5,404 bases of DNA from Oscillospiraceae bacterium (lineage in GTDB: Bacteria > Bacillota > Clostridia > Oscillospirales > Acutalibacteraceae): contig CADBOL010000262.1 in the NCBI GenBank assembly GCA_902796295.1, forward strand, positions 1 through 5,404, read 5' to 3'. This document shows, one piece after another, positions 1 to 5,404 of this stretch. The position numbers were made by a program, and so were the translations under genes. A model generated the notes under the pieces. That model worked only from the letters and a program-made list of their open reading frames with translations. It did not search any database and was not told the DNA's origin. Each line of letters begins with the position of its first letter. The first letter of the stretch is position 1.

Positions 1-768
1 AATTACAGACCCCGGCTGGGTGATATGATAGAGTTTACCGTACCCGAGCCCGAATCTCTGAATTTATCGGCTGAGAATATTCCTCTTGACATTGTGTTTG
101 AAGATAACTCTCTTCTGGTAGTCAATAAACCCAGAGGGATGGTTGTTCACCCCGCTCCGGGCAATTACAGCGGAACCCTTGTCAATGCTCTTATGTATCA
201 CTGCGGAGATTCGCTTTCCGGTATAAACGGAGTTATCCGACCCGGTATTGTTCACAGGATTGACAAAGATACAAGCGGATTGCTTCTCGTTGCCAAAACC
301 GATTCCGCTCATTTATCTTTGACATCCCAGATTAAGGAGCATTCTCTTGACAGGGAATACAGAGCCGTTGTTTACGGCAGGTTAAAAGAGCCGGAGGGTG
401 TTATTAATGCTCCCATAGGCAGGAACACCGCCGACAGAAAAAAGATGTGTGTAACCGTAAAGAACTCAAAAGAAGCGGTTACACATTATGAGGTTATTGA
501 AGAATTCAGCGGCTTTTCGCTGATTAAATGCCGGCTTGAGACAGGCAGGACTCATCAGATCAGAGTTCATATGGCATATATCGGCCATCCGGTTGCCGGC
601 GATACGGTTTACGGACCGGGCGGAAAGCCCGCACTTCCGGGAGGACAGTGCCTCCACGCCGCCGTTCTGGGTTTTACACATCCGGTCAGCGGTGAGAGAA
701 TGAGATTTGAAGCTCCTCTTCCGGATTATTTCACCGATTTTATAAACAGATTAAGGAGAGATGTATGA
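1..768 (+). CDS. RluA/RluD-family 23S rRNA pseudouridine synthase, 5'-truncated by window edge
   Basis: Isomerises specific uridines to pseudouridine in structured RNA; RluD-type members act on the helix 69 region of 23S rRNA. The reading frame is open to base 1 and already encodes family sequence (NYRPRLGD) before the first ATG at 25. That stretch matches the end of the N-terminal S4-like RNA-binding domain, so the true start lies outside the window and about 255 residues are visible. Counting from the ATG at 25, the catalytic core shows NKPRGMVVHP (34-43), the HRIDKDTSG signature (77-85) with the catalytic aspartate at residue 80 (codon 262-264), and GRTHQIRVH near residue 180. In Bacillota such genes (for example ylyB) often follow lspA, which cannot be checked here. 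The stop overlaps the next start (ATGA at 765-768). Family assignment is firm; the exact target uridines are not known. Confidence 0.95.
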   Translation, partial: NYRPRLGDMIEFTVPEPESLNLSAENIPLDIVFEDNSLLVVNKPRGMVVHPAPGNYSGTLVNALMYHCGDSLSGINGVIRPGIVHRIDKDTSGLLLVAKTDSAHLSLTSQIKEHSLDREYRAVVYGRLKEPEGVINAPIGRNTADRKKMCVTVKNSKEAVTHYEVIEEFSGFSLIKCRLETGRTHQIRVHMAYIGHPVAGDTVYGPGGKPALPGGQCLHAAVLGFTHPVSGERMRFEAPLPDYFTDFINRLRRDV

Positions 769-1595
769 GCGAATCACCGTATTCATCCTGGCTTGTAGCT
801 TCGGATATTGACGGGACGCTGCTTGATAAGAAAAGAAAGCTTCCCCTTGCAAATTATAAAGCCGTGCTTGATTTTGTGAATAAAGGCGGCACTTTTACAC
901 TTGCTTCCGACCGTAATCCCGAGTCGATGGGTTTTCATTATAACAAACTGCCGATTTTCGGAGTGCCCGCTATTGTAATGGGCGGGGCCGGTATTTACGA
1001 TTTTGTCAAAGAAAAAATGCTCTGGTTTAAACCGCTGAGTGAAAACTCAATTAAATCCGCGGTTGAAATCGGCTCAAAGTTTCCGACTGTTGATACTATT
1101 ATCAATACCAAAGATAATCTTTATATAAGCGGTATAGGTTTCTGGGCAAAGTTTTATCTCAATGCAGAAAAAGTATCTCATAAGTATTTCAGATATCTCA
1201 ATGAGGTGCCGACAGATGACTGGGCCAAGGTGGTCTTTTTCGGCCCTATGTGGAGGATAAAACAGCTCAAGAAAGTCCTTCTCGATGTTCCCGACAGAGA
1301 ATACAGCGTGATTGATTCTTCCATTGTCAGCGTTCAGATTCAGGCAAAGGGAGCCAACAAGGGCACGGCTGTGCTCAAGCTCTGCGAAATTCTCGGTATA
1401 GATCCTTCGCATACTGCGGCTATCGGTGACTATTATAACGATTATAAAATGCTTTCCAAGGTGGAAATCTCGGGATGTACCGCATCTTCACCAAAGCCGC
1501 TCAAGAGGATTGCCGATTATGTCTCCTGTCACAATAATGACGGAGCCGTAGCTGATTTCCTCGGTTATCTTGAATCAAGAGTTATTGAAAAATAA
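765..1595 (+). CDS. Cof-type HAD-IIB phosphatase
   Basis: A 276-residue cytoplasmic Mg-dependent phosphatase of the haloacid dehalogenase superfamily, Cof/IIB type, usually acting on sugar phosphates or other small phosphorylated metabolites. Motif I is DIDGTLLD with the nucleophile and acid/base aspartates at 14 and 16. Motif II is the serine in ASDR (S48), where relatives usually have ATGR. Motif III is the lysine in GANKGTA (K199), and motif IV is GDYYND (221-226), the metal-binding acidic motif. The long insert between motifs II and III is the IIB-type cap, which sets substrate choice. The start is supported by AAGGAG at 753-758, 6 nt before the ATG, and by the 4-nt overlap with the preceding gene, which implies coupled translation. 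A split transketolase lies 28 nt downstream, so a pentose or related sugar phosphate is a reasonable but unproven substrate. Substrate cannot be read from the sequence. Confidence 0.92.
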   Translation: MSESPYSSWLVASDIDGTLLDKKRKLPLANYKAVLDFVNKGGTFTLASDRNPESMGFHYNKLPIFGVPAIVMGGAGIYDFVKEKMLWFKPLSENSIKSAVEIGSKFPTVDTIINTKDNLYISGIGFWAKFYLNAEKVSHKYFRYLNEVPTDDWAKVVFFGPMWRIKQLKKVLLDVPDREYSVIDSSIVSVQIQAKGANKGTAVLKLCEILGIDPSHTAAIGDYYNDYKMLSKVEISGCTASSPKPLKRIADYVSCHNNDGAVADFLGYLESRVIEK

Positions 1596-1609
1596 TCATA
1601 AATTATAAT

Positions 1610-1618
1610 GGGAGGTGG
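1610..1618 (+). promoter_or_regulatory. Strong Shine-Dalgarno that fixes the transketolase N-subunit start
   Basis: The sequence GGGAGGTGG is a long match to the 16S rRNA anti-SD. GGAGG at 1611-1615 lies 8 nt before the ATG at 1624. An in-frame GTG at 1615-1617 would extend the protein by three residues, but it is part of the SD itself and so cannot be the start. Confidence 0.85.
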
Positions 1619-1623
1619 CTGCT

Positions 1624-2466
1624 ATGGATGCAGCATTAAAAAAGCAACTGGAAATAACCGCCTGTAAAGCAAGGATGGGGATAATTGAAGGTACCTTCAA
1701 TGCAAAATCCGGCCATCCCGGCGGAGCACTCTCTTGCGTTGACATTATTACATATCTCTATTTTGCGCATATGAATGTTGACGCGGCGAATCCCAAGGAT
1801 GAAAACAGAGACCGCTTTGTTCTTTCAAAGGGTCATGCAGCTCCCGCGCTCTATGCTGTTCTTGCTCTGAAGGGATTTTTCCCTCAGGAGTGGATAAAGA
1901 CTCTCAGAAAGAGCGATTCAAAGCTTCAGGGACATCCCAGCATTGCCTATACTCCCGGCGTTGATATGTGCACCGGCTCACTCGGCCAGGGCATCTCTGC
2001 CGCCTGCGGTATGGCTCTGGGCGCAAAGCTTTCCGGCAAAGATTTCAGAGTATATACCGTTCTCGGTGACGGTGAGATTCAGGAAGGTCAGGTCTGGGAG
2101 GCGGCTATGTACGCGAGCGCCAAAAAGCTTGACAATCTTGTTGCGGTTGTTGATAACAATAATCTCCAGATTGACGGCAGCGTTGAAGAAGTCAATTCCG
2201 TTTATCCCATAGGTGAAAAATTCGCTGCTTTCGGCTGGAATGTAATCGAAATCAACGCTCATGATTTTGATGAAATAGAAAAAGCTTTTGCCGCAGCGCG
2301 TGAATGCAAAGGCAGACCTACACTCCTGCTTGCCAAGAGTGTCAAGGGTAAGGGTGTCTCCTATATGGAAGATCAGGTAGGCTGGCACGGAAAAGCCCCC
2401 AATGAAGAAGAGTATAAACAGGCGATGGATGAGCTGAATGCCGCCCTTGCCGTGCTTGAGAAATAA
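1624..2466 (+). CDS. Transketolase, N-terminal (thiamine diphosphate-binding) subunit
   Basis: One half of a two-subunit transketolase, which moves two-carbon ketol units between ketose and aldose phosphates in the non-oxidative pentose phosphate pathway. The 280-residue protein is the pyrophosphate-binding domain only. Visible motifs are SGHPGG (29-34), SKGHA (68-72), QGHPS (102-106), GSLGQG (118-123) and the thiamine diphosphate/Mg motif starting with GDG (148-150) and ending in VVDNNNLQIDG about 26 residues later. The conserved histidines at 31, 71 and 104 fit transketolase. The frame ends after VKGKGVSYMED and a short tail, as in other split enzymes, so this is a natural subunit and not a truncation. 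The partner subunit starts 13 nt after the stop. Related split enzymes act on other sugars (for example apulose 4-phosphate transketolase AptAB), so substrate range is not certain, although no such specialised pathway genes are present here. Confidence 0.95.
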   Translation: MDAALKKQLEITACKARMGIIEGTFNAKSGHPGGALSCVDIITYLYFAHMNVDAANPKDENRDRFVLSKGHAAPALYAVLALKGFFPQEWIKTLRKSDSKLQGHPSIAYTPGVDMCTGSLGQGISAACGMALGAKLSGKDFRVYTVLGDGEIQEGQVWEAAMYASAKKLDNLVAVVDNNNLQIDGSVEEVNSVYPIGEKFAAFGWNVIEINAHDFDEIEKAFAAARECKGRPTLLLAKSVKGKGVSYMEDQVGWHGKAPNEEEYKQAMDELNAALAVLEK

Positions 2467-2473
2467 GGAGGGG
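2465..2473 (+). promoter_or_regulatory. Shine-Dalgarno that fixes the transketolase C-subunit start
   Basis: AAGGAGGGG overlaps the stop codon of the N-subunit gene and its AAGGAGG core ends 8 nt before the ATG at 2480. It shows that the longer in-frame start at 2438, inside the previous gene, is not used. The arrangement favours coupled, balanced synthesis of the two subunits. Confidence 0.8.
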
Positions 2474-2479
2474 AATAAT

Positions 2480-3436
2480 ATGTCAGATGTAATTAAAATG
2501 GCCACCCGCGACGCTTACGGTAAAGCTCTTGTAGAGCTTGGCGAAAAGAATGATAAGGTCATAGTACTCGATGCAGACCTTGCAGCCGCCACAAAGACGG
2601 GTATGTTCAAAAAAGCGTTCCCTTCAAGATTTATTGATTCCGGTATTCAGGAGAGCAATATGATGGGCGTTGCCGCCGGTCTTGCTACTACGGGATTCAC
2701 CGTATTTGCGAGTACATTCGCCATGTTTGCCGCCGGCAGGGCATTTGAGCAGGTTAGGAATTCTATCGGCTATCCTCATCTTAATGTGAAAATCGGCGCT
2801 ACTCACGCAGGTATCTCTGTAGGTGAAGACGGCGCAAGCCATCAGTGCTGTGAAGACATCGCCCTTATGAGAAGCATCCCCGGTATGGTTATAATCAATC
2901 CCGCCGATGCTGTTGAGGCGAGAGCAGCCGTGCTTGCAGCCGCGGAATATGAAGGCCCGGTATATATGAGATTCGGCAGACTTGCCGTTCCCTGTGTTTT
3001 TGATGACAGTTATGAATTCAAATGGGGAAAAGCTGTTATACTCAGCGAAGGAAAGGATGTCACAATCTGCGCTACCGGTCTTATGGTTAACGAAGCAATT
3101 GAGGCTAAAAAGCTTCTCGCGAATGAAGGCATTGATGCTGAGATAGTCAATGTGCCTACAATCAAACCGCTTGATGCCGAAACAATCTGCGCTTCCGCCT
3201 CAAAGACCGGCTGTGTTGTTACCGCAGAGGAGCATAATATTATCGGCGGTCTCGGCAGCGCTGTGAGCGAAGCAATCTGTGAAACAGGCACCTGTGTTCC
3301 GGTTGTCAGAGTCGGCGTAAACGATGTTTTCGGTAAATCCGGCCCGGCTGTTGAGCTGCTTCATATTTTCGGCCTCGATGCTCAGAATATTGCCGACAAG
3401 GCAAAGAAAGCCATATCCTTAAAGAAACAGGGTTAA
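2480..3436 (+). CDS. Transketolase, C-terminal (pyrimidine-binding and C-terminal domains) subunit
   Basis: The second half of the split transketolase, 318 residues. It carries the domain that binds the aminopyrimidine ring of thiamine diphosphate, followed by the C-terminal Rossmann-like domain. SGIQESNMMGVAAG (54-67) contains the glutamate (E58) that activates the cofactor in this family, and THAGISVGEDGASHQ (108-122) is the typical transketolase/DXS/pyruvate dehydrogenase-type loop. From about residue 190 the C-terminal domain runs through TICATGLMVNEA, TIKPLD and TAEEHNIIGGLG. The start at 2480 is chosen from the SD and from homology, since MSDVIKMATRDAYG is the usual beginning of such subunits. 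Active sites form only at the interface with the N-subunit, so the two proteins should be co-produced. No key residue appears to be missing. Confidence 0.95.
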   Translation: MSDVIKMATRDAYGKALVELGEKNDKVIVLDADLAAATKTGMFKKAFPSRFIDSGIQESNMMGVAAGLATTGFTVFASTFAMFAAGRAFEQVRNSIGYPHLNVKIGATHAGISVGEDGASHQCCEDIALMRSIPGMVIINPADAVEARAAVLAAAEYEGPVYMRFGRLAVPCVFDDSYEFKWGKAVILSEGKDVTICATGLMVNEAIEAKKLLANEGIDAEIVNVPTIKPLDAETICASASKTGCVVTAEEHNIIGGLGSAVSEAICETGTCVPVVRVGVNDVFGKSGPAVELLHIFGLDAQNIADKAKKAISLKKQG

Positions 3437-3439
3437 ATA

Positions 3440-4009
3440 ATGAATAACAGTGACAGAATTCTCAAAAAGACTGTATTCGGCGGTTTCAGAAGATCCGAAG
3501 TGCTTGATTATGTCGAGAAGCTGCAGAGCGAGAATGTTTCTCTCGCAGATGAGCTCAGACAGAAGAGCGTTGACAGTTCAAAGCTTGATGAACTGATGAG
3601 CGACAATGACAGACAGGCATCTGAAATCAGTAATATGAAAGTATTGCTCGAAAATGCCGAAGAGAAGAATCTTGCCCTTGAGGAGCAGGTGAATTCACTC
3701 CTGAGCGAGGTGGAATCTCTGAAAGCGGAGAATGCCTCTCTTAAAAACGATAAGTCCAACAGTCTGATTCAGGATGCTCTGAAGTATTCCGATTCTCTTG
3801 TGGAAAGCGCAAAGGAATCAGCCGGCAGGGCCCTTCTCAGAGCCGGAGACTCTATAAATGCCGCATCGCTTGATGTCAAAGCCGCGGGTGAGAGAGTCCG
3901 CACAGCTCAGGTTAATCTGGATTATTCGCTCAGCGCAGTCAAAACAAGCGTTGATAAGCTTATAGATGAGCTTGAAGCCGCTGCAGGCAGTCTGCATTCA
4001 GGAGAATGA
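3440..4009 (+). CDS. DivIVA-domain coiled-coil protein
   Basis: A 189-residue soluble protein rich in Glu, Ser, Leu and Lys. Its N-terminus, KTVFGGFRRSEVLDYVEKLQ (11-30 without the first K), resembles the short DivIVA/GpsB membrane-targeting and dimerisation domain, whose pattern is F-x-G-Y/F then E-V-x-x-F/Y-L/V. By eye F13 falls where DivIVA has its exposed membrane-inserting phenylalanine, while the following arginine of DivIVA is a glycine here. Residues about 28-106 form a long heptad-like coiled coil, and about 107-182 a second, alanine- and serine-rich helical region. There is no transmembrane segment or signal peptide. DivIVA-type proteins mark curved membranes and recruit division or cell-wall factors, but the precise role of this one is unknown. 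It starts 3 nt after the transketolase gene with only a weak SD (AGGG at 3429-3432), so it probably depends on translational coupling, and it ends 1 nt before the fumarase subunit gene. Confidence 0.75.
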   Translation: MNNSDRILKKTVFGGFRRSEVLDYVEKLQSENVSLADELRQKSVDSSKLDELMSDNDRQASEISNMKVLLENAEEKNLALEEQVNSLLSEVESLKAENASLKNDKSNSLIQDALKYSDSLVESAKESAGRALLRAGDSINAASLDVKAAGERVRTAQVNLDYSLSAVKTSVDKLIDELEAAAGSLHSGE

Positions 4010-4010
4010 T

Positions 4011-4541
4011 ATGTCAGTATATTATCTGAATATTAATGAGCTCAGGGAGCGGATTCCCGCTCTCAGAGCCGGAGATTCGGTTTATCTCAGCGGTATATGC
4101 TATACTGCCAGAGATGCCGCGCATAAAAAACTGTTTTCCCTGCTCGATGAGGGCAGGGAATTACCCATTGAGATCAAGGATGCCTGCATATATTTCGCAG
4201 GGCCCACTCCCGCTCCCGAAGGGCTTCCAATCGGCAGCTGCGGACCTACCACATCCGGCAGGATGGACCCGTATTCACCCAGGCTGCTTGATCTCGGCCT
4301 TGCCGCTATGATAGGCAAGGGTAAAAGAAATAAAGAGGTCATTGACGCCGTTGTCAGAAACAGGGCGGTTTATTTCTGCGCCATAGGTGGAGCCGGAGCT
4401 CTCTGCGCGAGACATATTGCGGAGTATGAAGAGATTGCTTTTCCCGAACTCGGCTGCGAGAGTATAAAGCGCCTTGTACTCAGAGATTTTCCCGTCTATG
4501 TCGCTATTGACTGCGAGGGTAATTCCATATATAAGGATTGA
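4011..4541 (+). CDS. Class I (Fe-S) fumarase / tartrate dehydratase-type beta subunit
   Basis: A 176-residue beta subunit of the two-subunit [4Fe-4S] hydro-lyase family, in which fumarase interconverts fumarate and malate. Visible motifs are LSGICYTARDAAHKK (26-40), FAGPTPAP (62-69), SCGPTTSGRMDPY (77-89), MIGKGKRN (100-107) and FCAIGGAGAL (122-131). The arginines in TARD and GRMD, the threonines of GPTTSGR and the lysine of GKG match the substrate-binding positions of class I fumarases. The cluster-binding cysteines belong to the alpha subunit, which is not in this window. The ATG at 4011 has AGGAGA at 4000-4005, inside the end of the DivIVA-like gene; a longer frame from 3966 would lie wholly within that gene and has no family sequence. 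Fumarate and tartrate cannot be told apart here, but fumarase is the more common role. Without an alpha partner it should be inactive. Confidence 0.9.
   Translation: MSVYYLNINELRERIPALRAGDSVYLSGICYTARDAAHKKLFSLLDEGRELPIEIKDACIYFAGPTPAPEGLPIGSCGPTTSGRMDPYSPRLLDLGLAAMIGKGKRNKEVIDAVVRNRAVYFCAIGGAGALCARHIAEYEEIAFPELGCESIKRLVLRDFPVYVAIDCEGNSIYKD
4136..4160 (+). other. Strong hairpin inside the fumarase beta gene
   Basis: TTCCCTGC (4136-4143) and GCAGGGAA (4153-4160) are perfect 8-base inverted repeats. In the sense RNA two further inner pairs (U-G and C-G) give a 10-bp stem with the 5-base loop GATGA. No T tract follows on the + strand. On the - strand the stem is followed, after five bases, by six Ts (4130-4125). 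It may be chance or an RNA-stability or antisense-termination element. Confidence 0.35.
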
Positions 4542-4545
4542 GTAT

Positions 4546-5274
4546 ATGTTCGGTATGATTCCGGTTGCCGCAGCGGTTATACCCGCTGTGGTGCTTCTTA
4601 TTAAAGTATATAAAGCAGACAGACTTGAGAGAGAGCCTGTCGGTCTTATTGTATCCCTGGTAATAATGGGTATTATCTCAACAACAGTTGCTGGTTTTCT
4701 CGAGAGCGTCGGTATTTCGGTTCTCGGCAGATTCTTTACAGAGGGTTCGCTTATATATAATGCCGTTTTATATTTCGGTATTGTTGCTTTTGCCGAGGAG
4801 GGTGCAAAATATGTTCTTCTTAAAAAGCGCACCTGGAATTCACAGCATTTCAACTGCTCATTTGACGGCGTTGTTTACTCTGTCTCTGTTTCGCTTGGAT
4901 TTGCGTTGTGGGAAAATATCGGCTACGTGATGCAGTACGGTTTTTCAACTGCTGTTGTCAGGGCTTTCACCGCCGTTCCCGGTCACGCCTGCTTCGGAGT
5001 ATTCATGGGCGTATGGTACGGAGCCGCGAAGCTCTGGAATAACAGGGGAGAGATGCTCAAATCAAATTACTGCAGGAAGAAAGCTCTGCTTATTCCGGCG
5101 ATAATGCACGGCGCATATGATTTCCTGACTACTCTCAAAGGAAGCCACGGCTCGTTTATCTGGCTCGGTTTTGTGGTTATTCTCTTTATACTTGCCTATA
5201 ACCGCGTGAGAATTTCATCTAAAAATGACGAGTATATCAATTACAATAAATTTGAAAGCTTTTTTACAAATTGA
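4546..5274 (+). CDS. prsW: PrsW-family intramembrane glutamic-type protease
   Basis: A 242-residue polytopic membrane protein of the PrsW family, related to the CAAX-protease/ABI group. In Bacillus subtilis PrsW makes the first cut in the anti-sigma factor RsiW; other members may cut other targets. About seven hydrophobic segments are visible, near residues 2-21, 33-58, 68-84, 108-127, 137-160, 180-197 and 203-219. Family motifs are intact: FAEEGAK with E84, E85 and K88; FDGVVYSVSVSLGFALWEN with D107, E123 and N124; RAFTAVPGHACFG with R139 and H147; and PAIMHGAYD with H188 and D192. The start at 4546 follows AAGGA (4533-4537) by 8 nt and lies 4 nt after the fumarase stop; a longer frame from 4474 would sit inside that gene. 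The C-terminal tail after residue 220 is short and polar. No sigma or anti-sigma gene is in the window, so the substrate is unknown. Confidence 0.9.
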   Translation: MFGMIPVAAAVIPAVVLLIKVYKADRLEREPVGLIVSLVIMGIISTTVAGFLESVGISVLGRFFTEGSLIYNAVLYFGIVAFAEEGAKYVLLKKRTWNSQHFNCSFDGVVYSVSVSLGFALWENIGYVMQYGFSTAVVRAFTAVPGHACFGVFMGVWYGAAKLWNNRGEMLKSNYCRKKALLIPAIMHGAYDFLTTLKGSHGSFIWLGFVVILFILAYNRVRISSKNDEYINYNKFESFFTN

Positions 5275-5283
5275 TTTTCACGG

Positions 5284-5311
5284 TTGACAATTATAATATT
5301 TATGGTAAAAT
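5284..5311 (+). promoter_or_regulatory. Sigma-70-type promoter of the tRNA-Val gene
   Basis: A perfect -35 box TTGACA (5284-5289), a 16-base A/T-rich spacer and a -10 box TAAAAT (5306-5311, five of six consensus bases) are preceded by an extended -10 TGG (5303-5305). Transcription would begin near 5317-5319, leaving a leader of about 10 nt before the mature tRNA, as is usual for tRNA genes. The -35 starts 9 nt after the prsW stop, so the promoter fills nearly the whole gap. Confidence 0.85.
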
Positions 5312-5327
5312 AAATAAGCCATATAAC

Positions 5328-5404
5328 GGAGGCATAGCTCAGCTGGTCAGAGTGCCTGCTTCACACGCAGGAGGTCCACGGTTCGAGCCCGTGTGTCTCC
5401 ACCA
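5328..5404 (+). tRNA. tRNA-Val (anticodon CAC), CCA encoded
   Basis: A complete 77-nt tRNA cloverleaf. The acceptor stem pairs GGAGGCA (5328-5334) with TGTCTCC (5394-5400), including one G-T wobble. The D arm is GCTC/GAGT around a 9-base loop containing GG. The anticodon stem CCTGC/GCAGG (5355-5359 and 5367-5371) encloses the loop TTCACAC with anticodon CAC at 5362-5364, which reads the valine codon GUG. The variable loop is AGGTC. The T arm is CACGG/CCGTG around TTCGAGC. Discriminator base A and an encoded CCA end exactly at the window edge. All invariant positions I checked are present, so it should be functional. Further tRNA genes may follow outside the window. Confidence 0.97.

Noticed and set aside
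25..27. ATG at 25 as the start of the pseudouridine synthase
   Set aside because: The frame is open upstream to base 1 and encodes typical family sequence just before this ATG, which itself lies in the conserved GD-M-IEF stretch. The start is outside the window.
1568..1580. 13-base palindrome TCTTGA-A-TCAAGA at the end of the phosphatase gene
   Set aside because: It is short, in coding sequence, not repeated elsewhere that I could see, and has no T tract. It could be an operator but chance is enough.
1604..1609. Perfect TATAAT between the phosphatase and transketolase genes, as an internal promoter
   Set aside because: No acceptable -35 box lies 15-19 nt upstream, and the implied start near 1616 would cut into the SD.
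2438..2479. Longer start for the transketolase C-subunit
   Set aside because: It lies inside the N-subunit gene, adds residues with no family similarity and bypasses the good SD at 2465-2473.
1978..2505. A 175-residue open frame on the - strand
   Set aside because: It is antisense to the two transketolase genes, has no recognisable domain and is explained by their codon bias.
3966..4010. Longer start for the fumarase beta subunit
   Set aside because: The added residues overlap the DivIVA-like gene, and the SD at 4000-4005 points to 4011.
4474..4545. Longer start for the PrsW protease
   Set aside because: The extension overlaps the fumarase gene by 68 nt, and the AAGGA at 4533-4537 is correctly placed for 4546.
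4275..4853. A 192-residue open frame on the - strand
   Set aside because: It runs across the fumarase/PrsW junction opposite two clearly real genes and shows no family motif.
5249..5272. A/T-rich hairpin (AATTTG / CAAATT) at the end of prsW as a terminator
   Set aside because: The stem has only one G-C pair and is followed by no T run; the Ts lie in the loop. It is too weak to call.
5292..5297. TATAAT just after TTGACA as the tRNA -10 box
   Set aside because: It is only 2 nt from the -35 box. TAAAAT at 5306-5311 has the right spacing and an extended TG.

Overview
The window is one densely packed strand (+) of an ordinary bacterial chromosome, most likely from an anaerobic member of the Clostridia (Bacillota). 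This rests on the purine-rich Shine-Dalgarno (SD) sequences, the DivIVA-domain protein, the split two-subunit transketolase, the separate class I fumarase beta subunit, the PrsW-type membrane protease and a tRNA gene with an encoded CCA end. A placement near Oscillospiraceae/Ruminococcaceae is only an impression. Base composition looks even and I see no sign of mobile DNA.

Layout: (1) the C-terminal part of an RluA/RluD-type 23S rRNA pseudouridine synthase, running in from the left edge; (2) a Cof-type (HAD-IIB) phosphatase that overlaps it by 4 nt; (3, 4) the N- and C-terminal subunits of a split transketolase; (5) a short DivIVA-like coiled-coil protein; (6) a stand-alone beta subunit of a class I (Fe-S) fumarase/tartrate-type hydro-lyase; (7) a PrsW-family intramembrane protease; then, after a strong sigma-70-type promoter, (8) a complete tRNA-Val(CAC) that ends exactly at the right edge.

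The seven protein genes are separated by -4, 28, 13, 3, 1 and 4 nt. No convincing terminator lies between them, so they look like one operon with much translational coupling. The operon mixes RNA modification, sugar-phosphate metabolism, a division- or pole-type scaffold, a dicarboxylate enzyme half and a regulatory protease. Only the two transketolase halves must work together; other functional links are guesses.

I see no clear sign of a new defence or mobile system. The points most worth checking are the lone fumarase beta subunit without an adjacent alpha subunit, the DivIVA-like gene placed between two metabolic units, the PrsW protease without a visible anti-sigma substrate, a strong hairpin inside the fumarase gene, and a tRNA whose promoter begins 9 nt after the operon ends.
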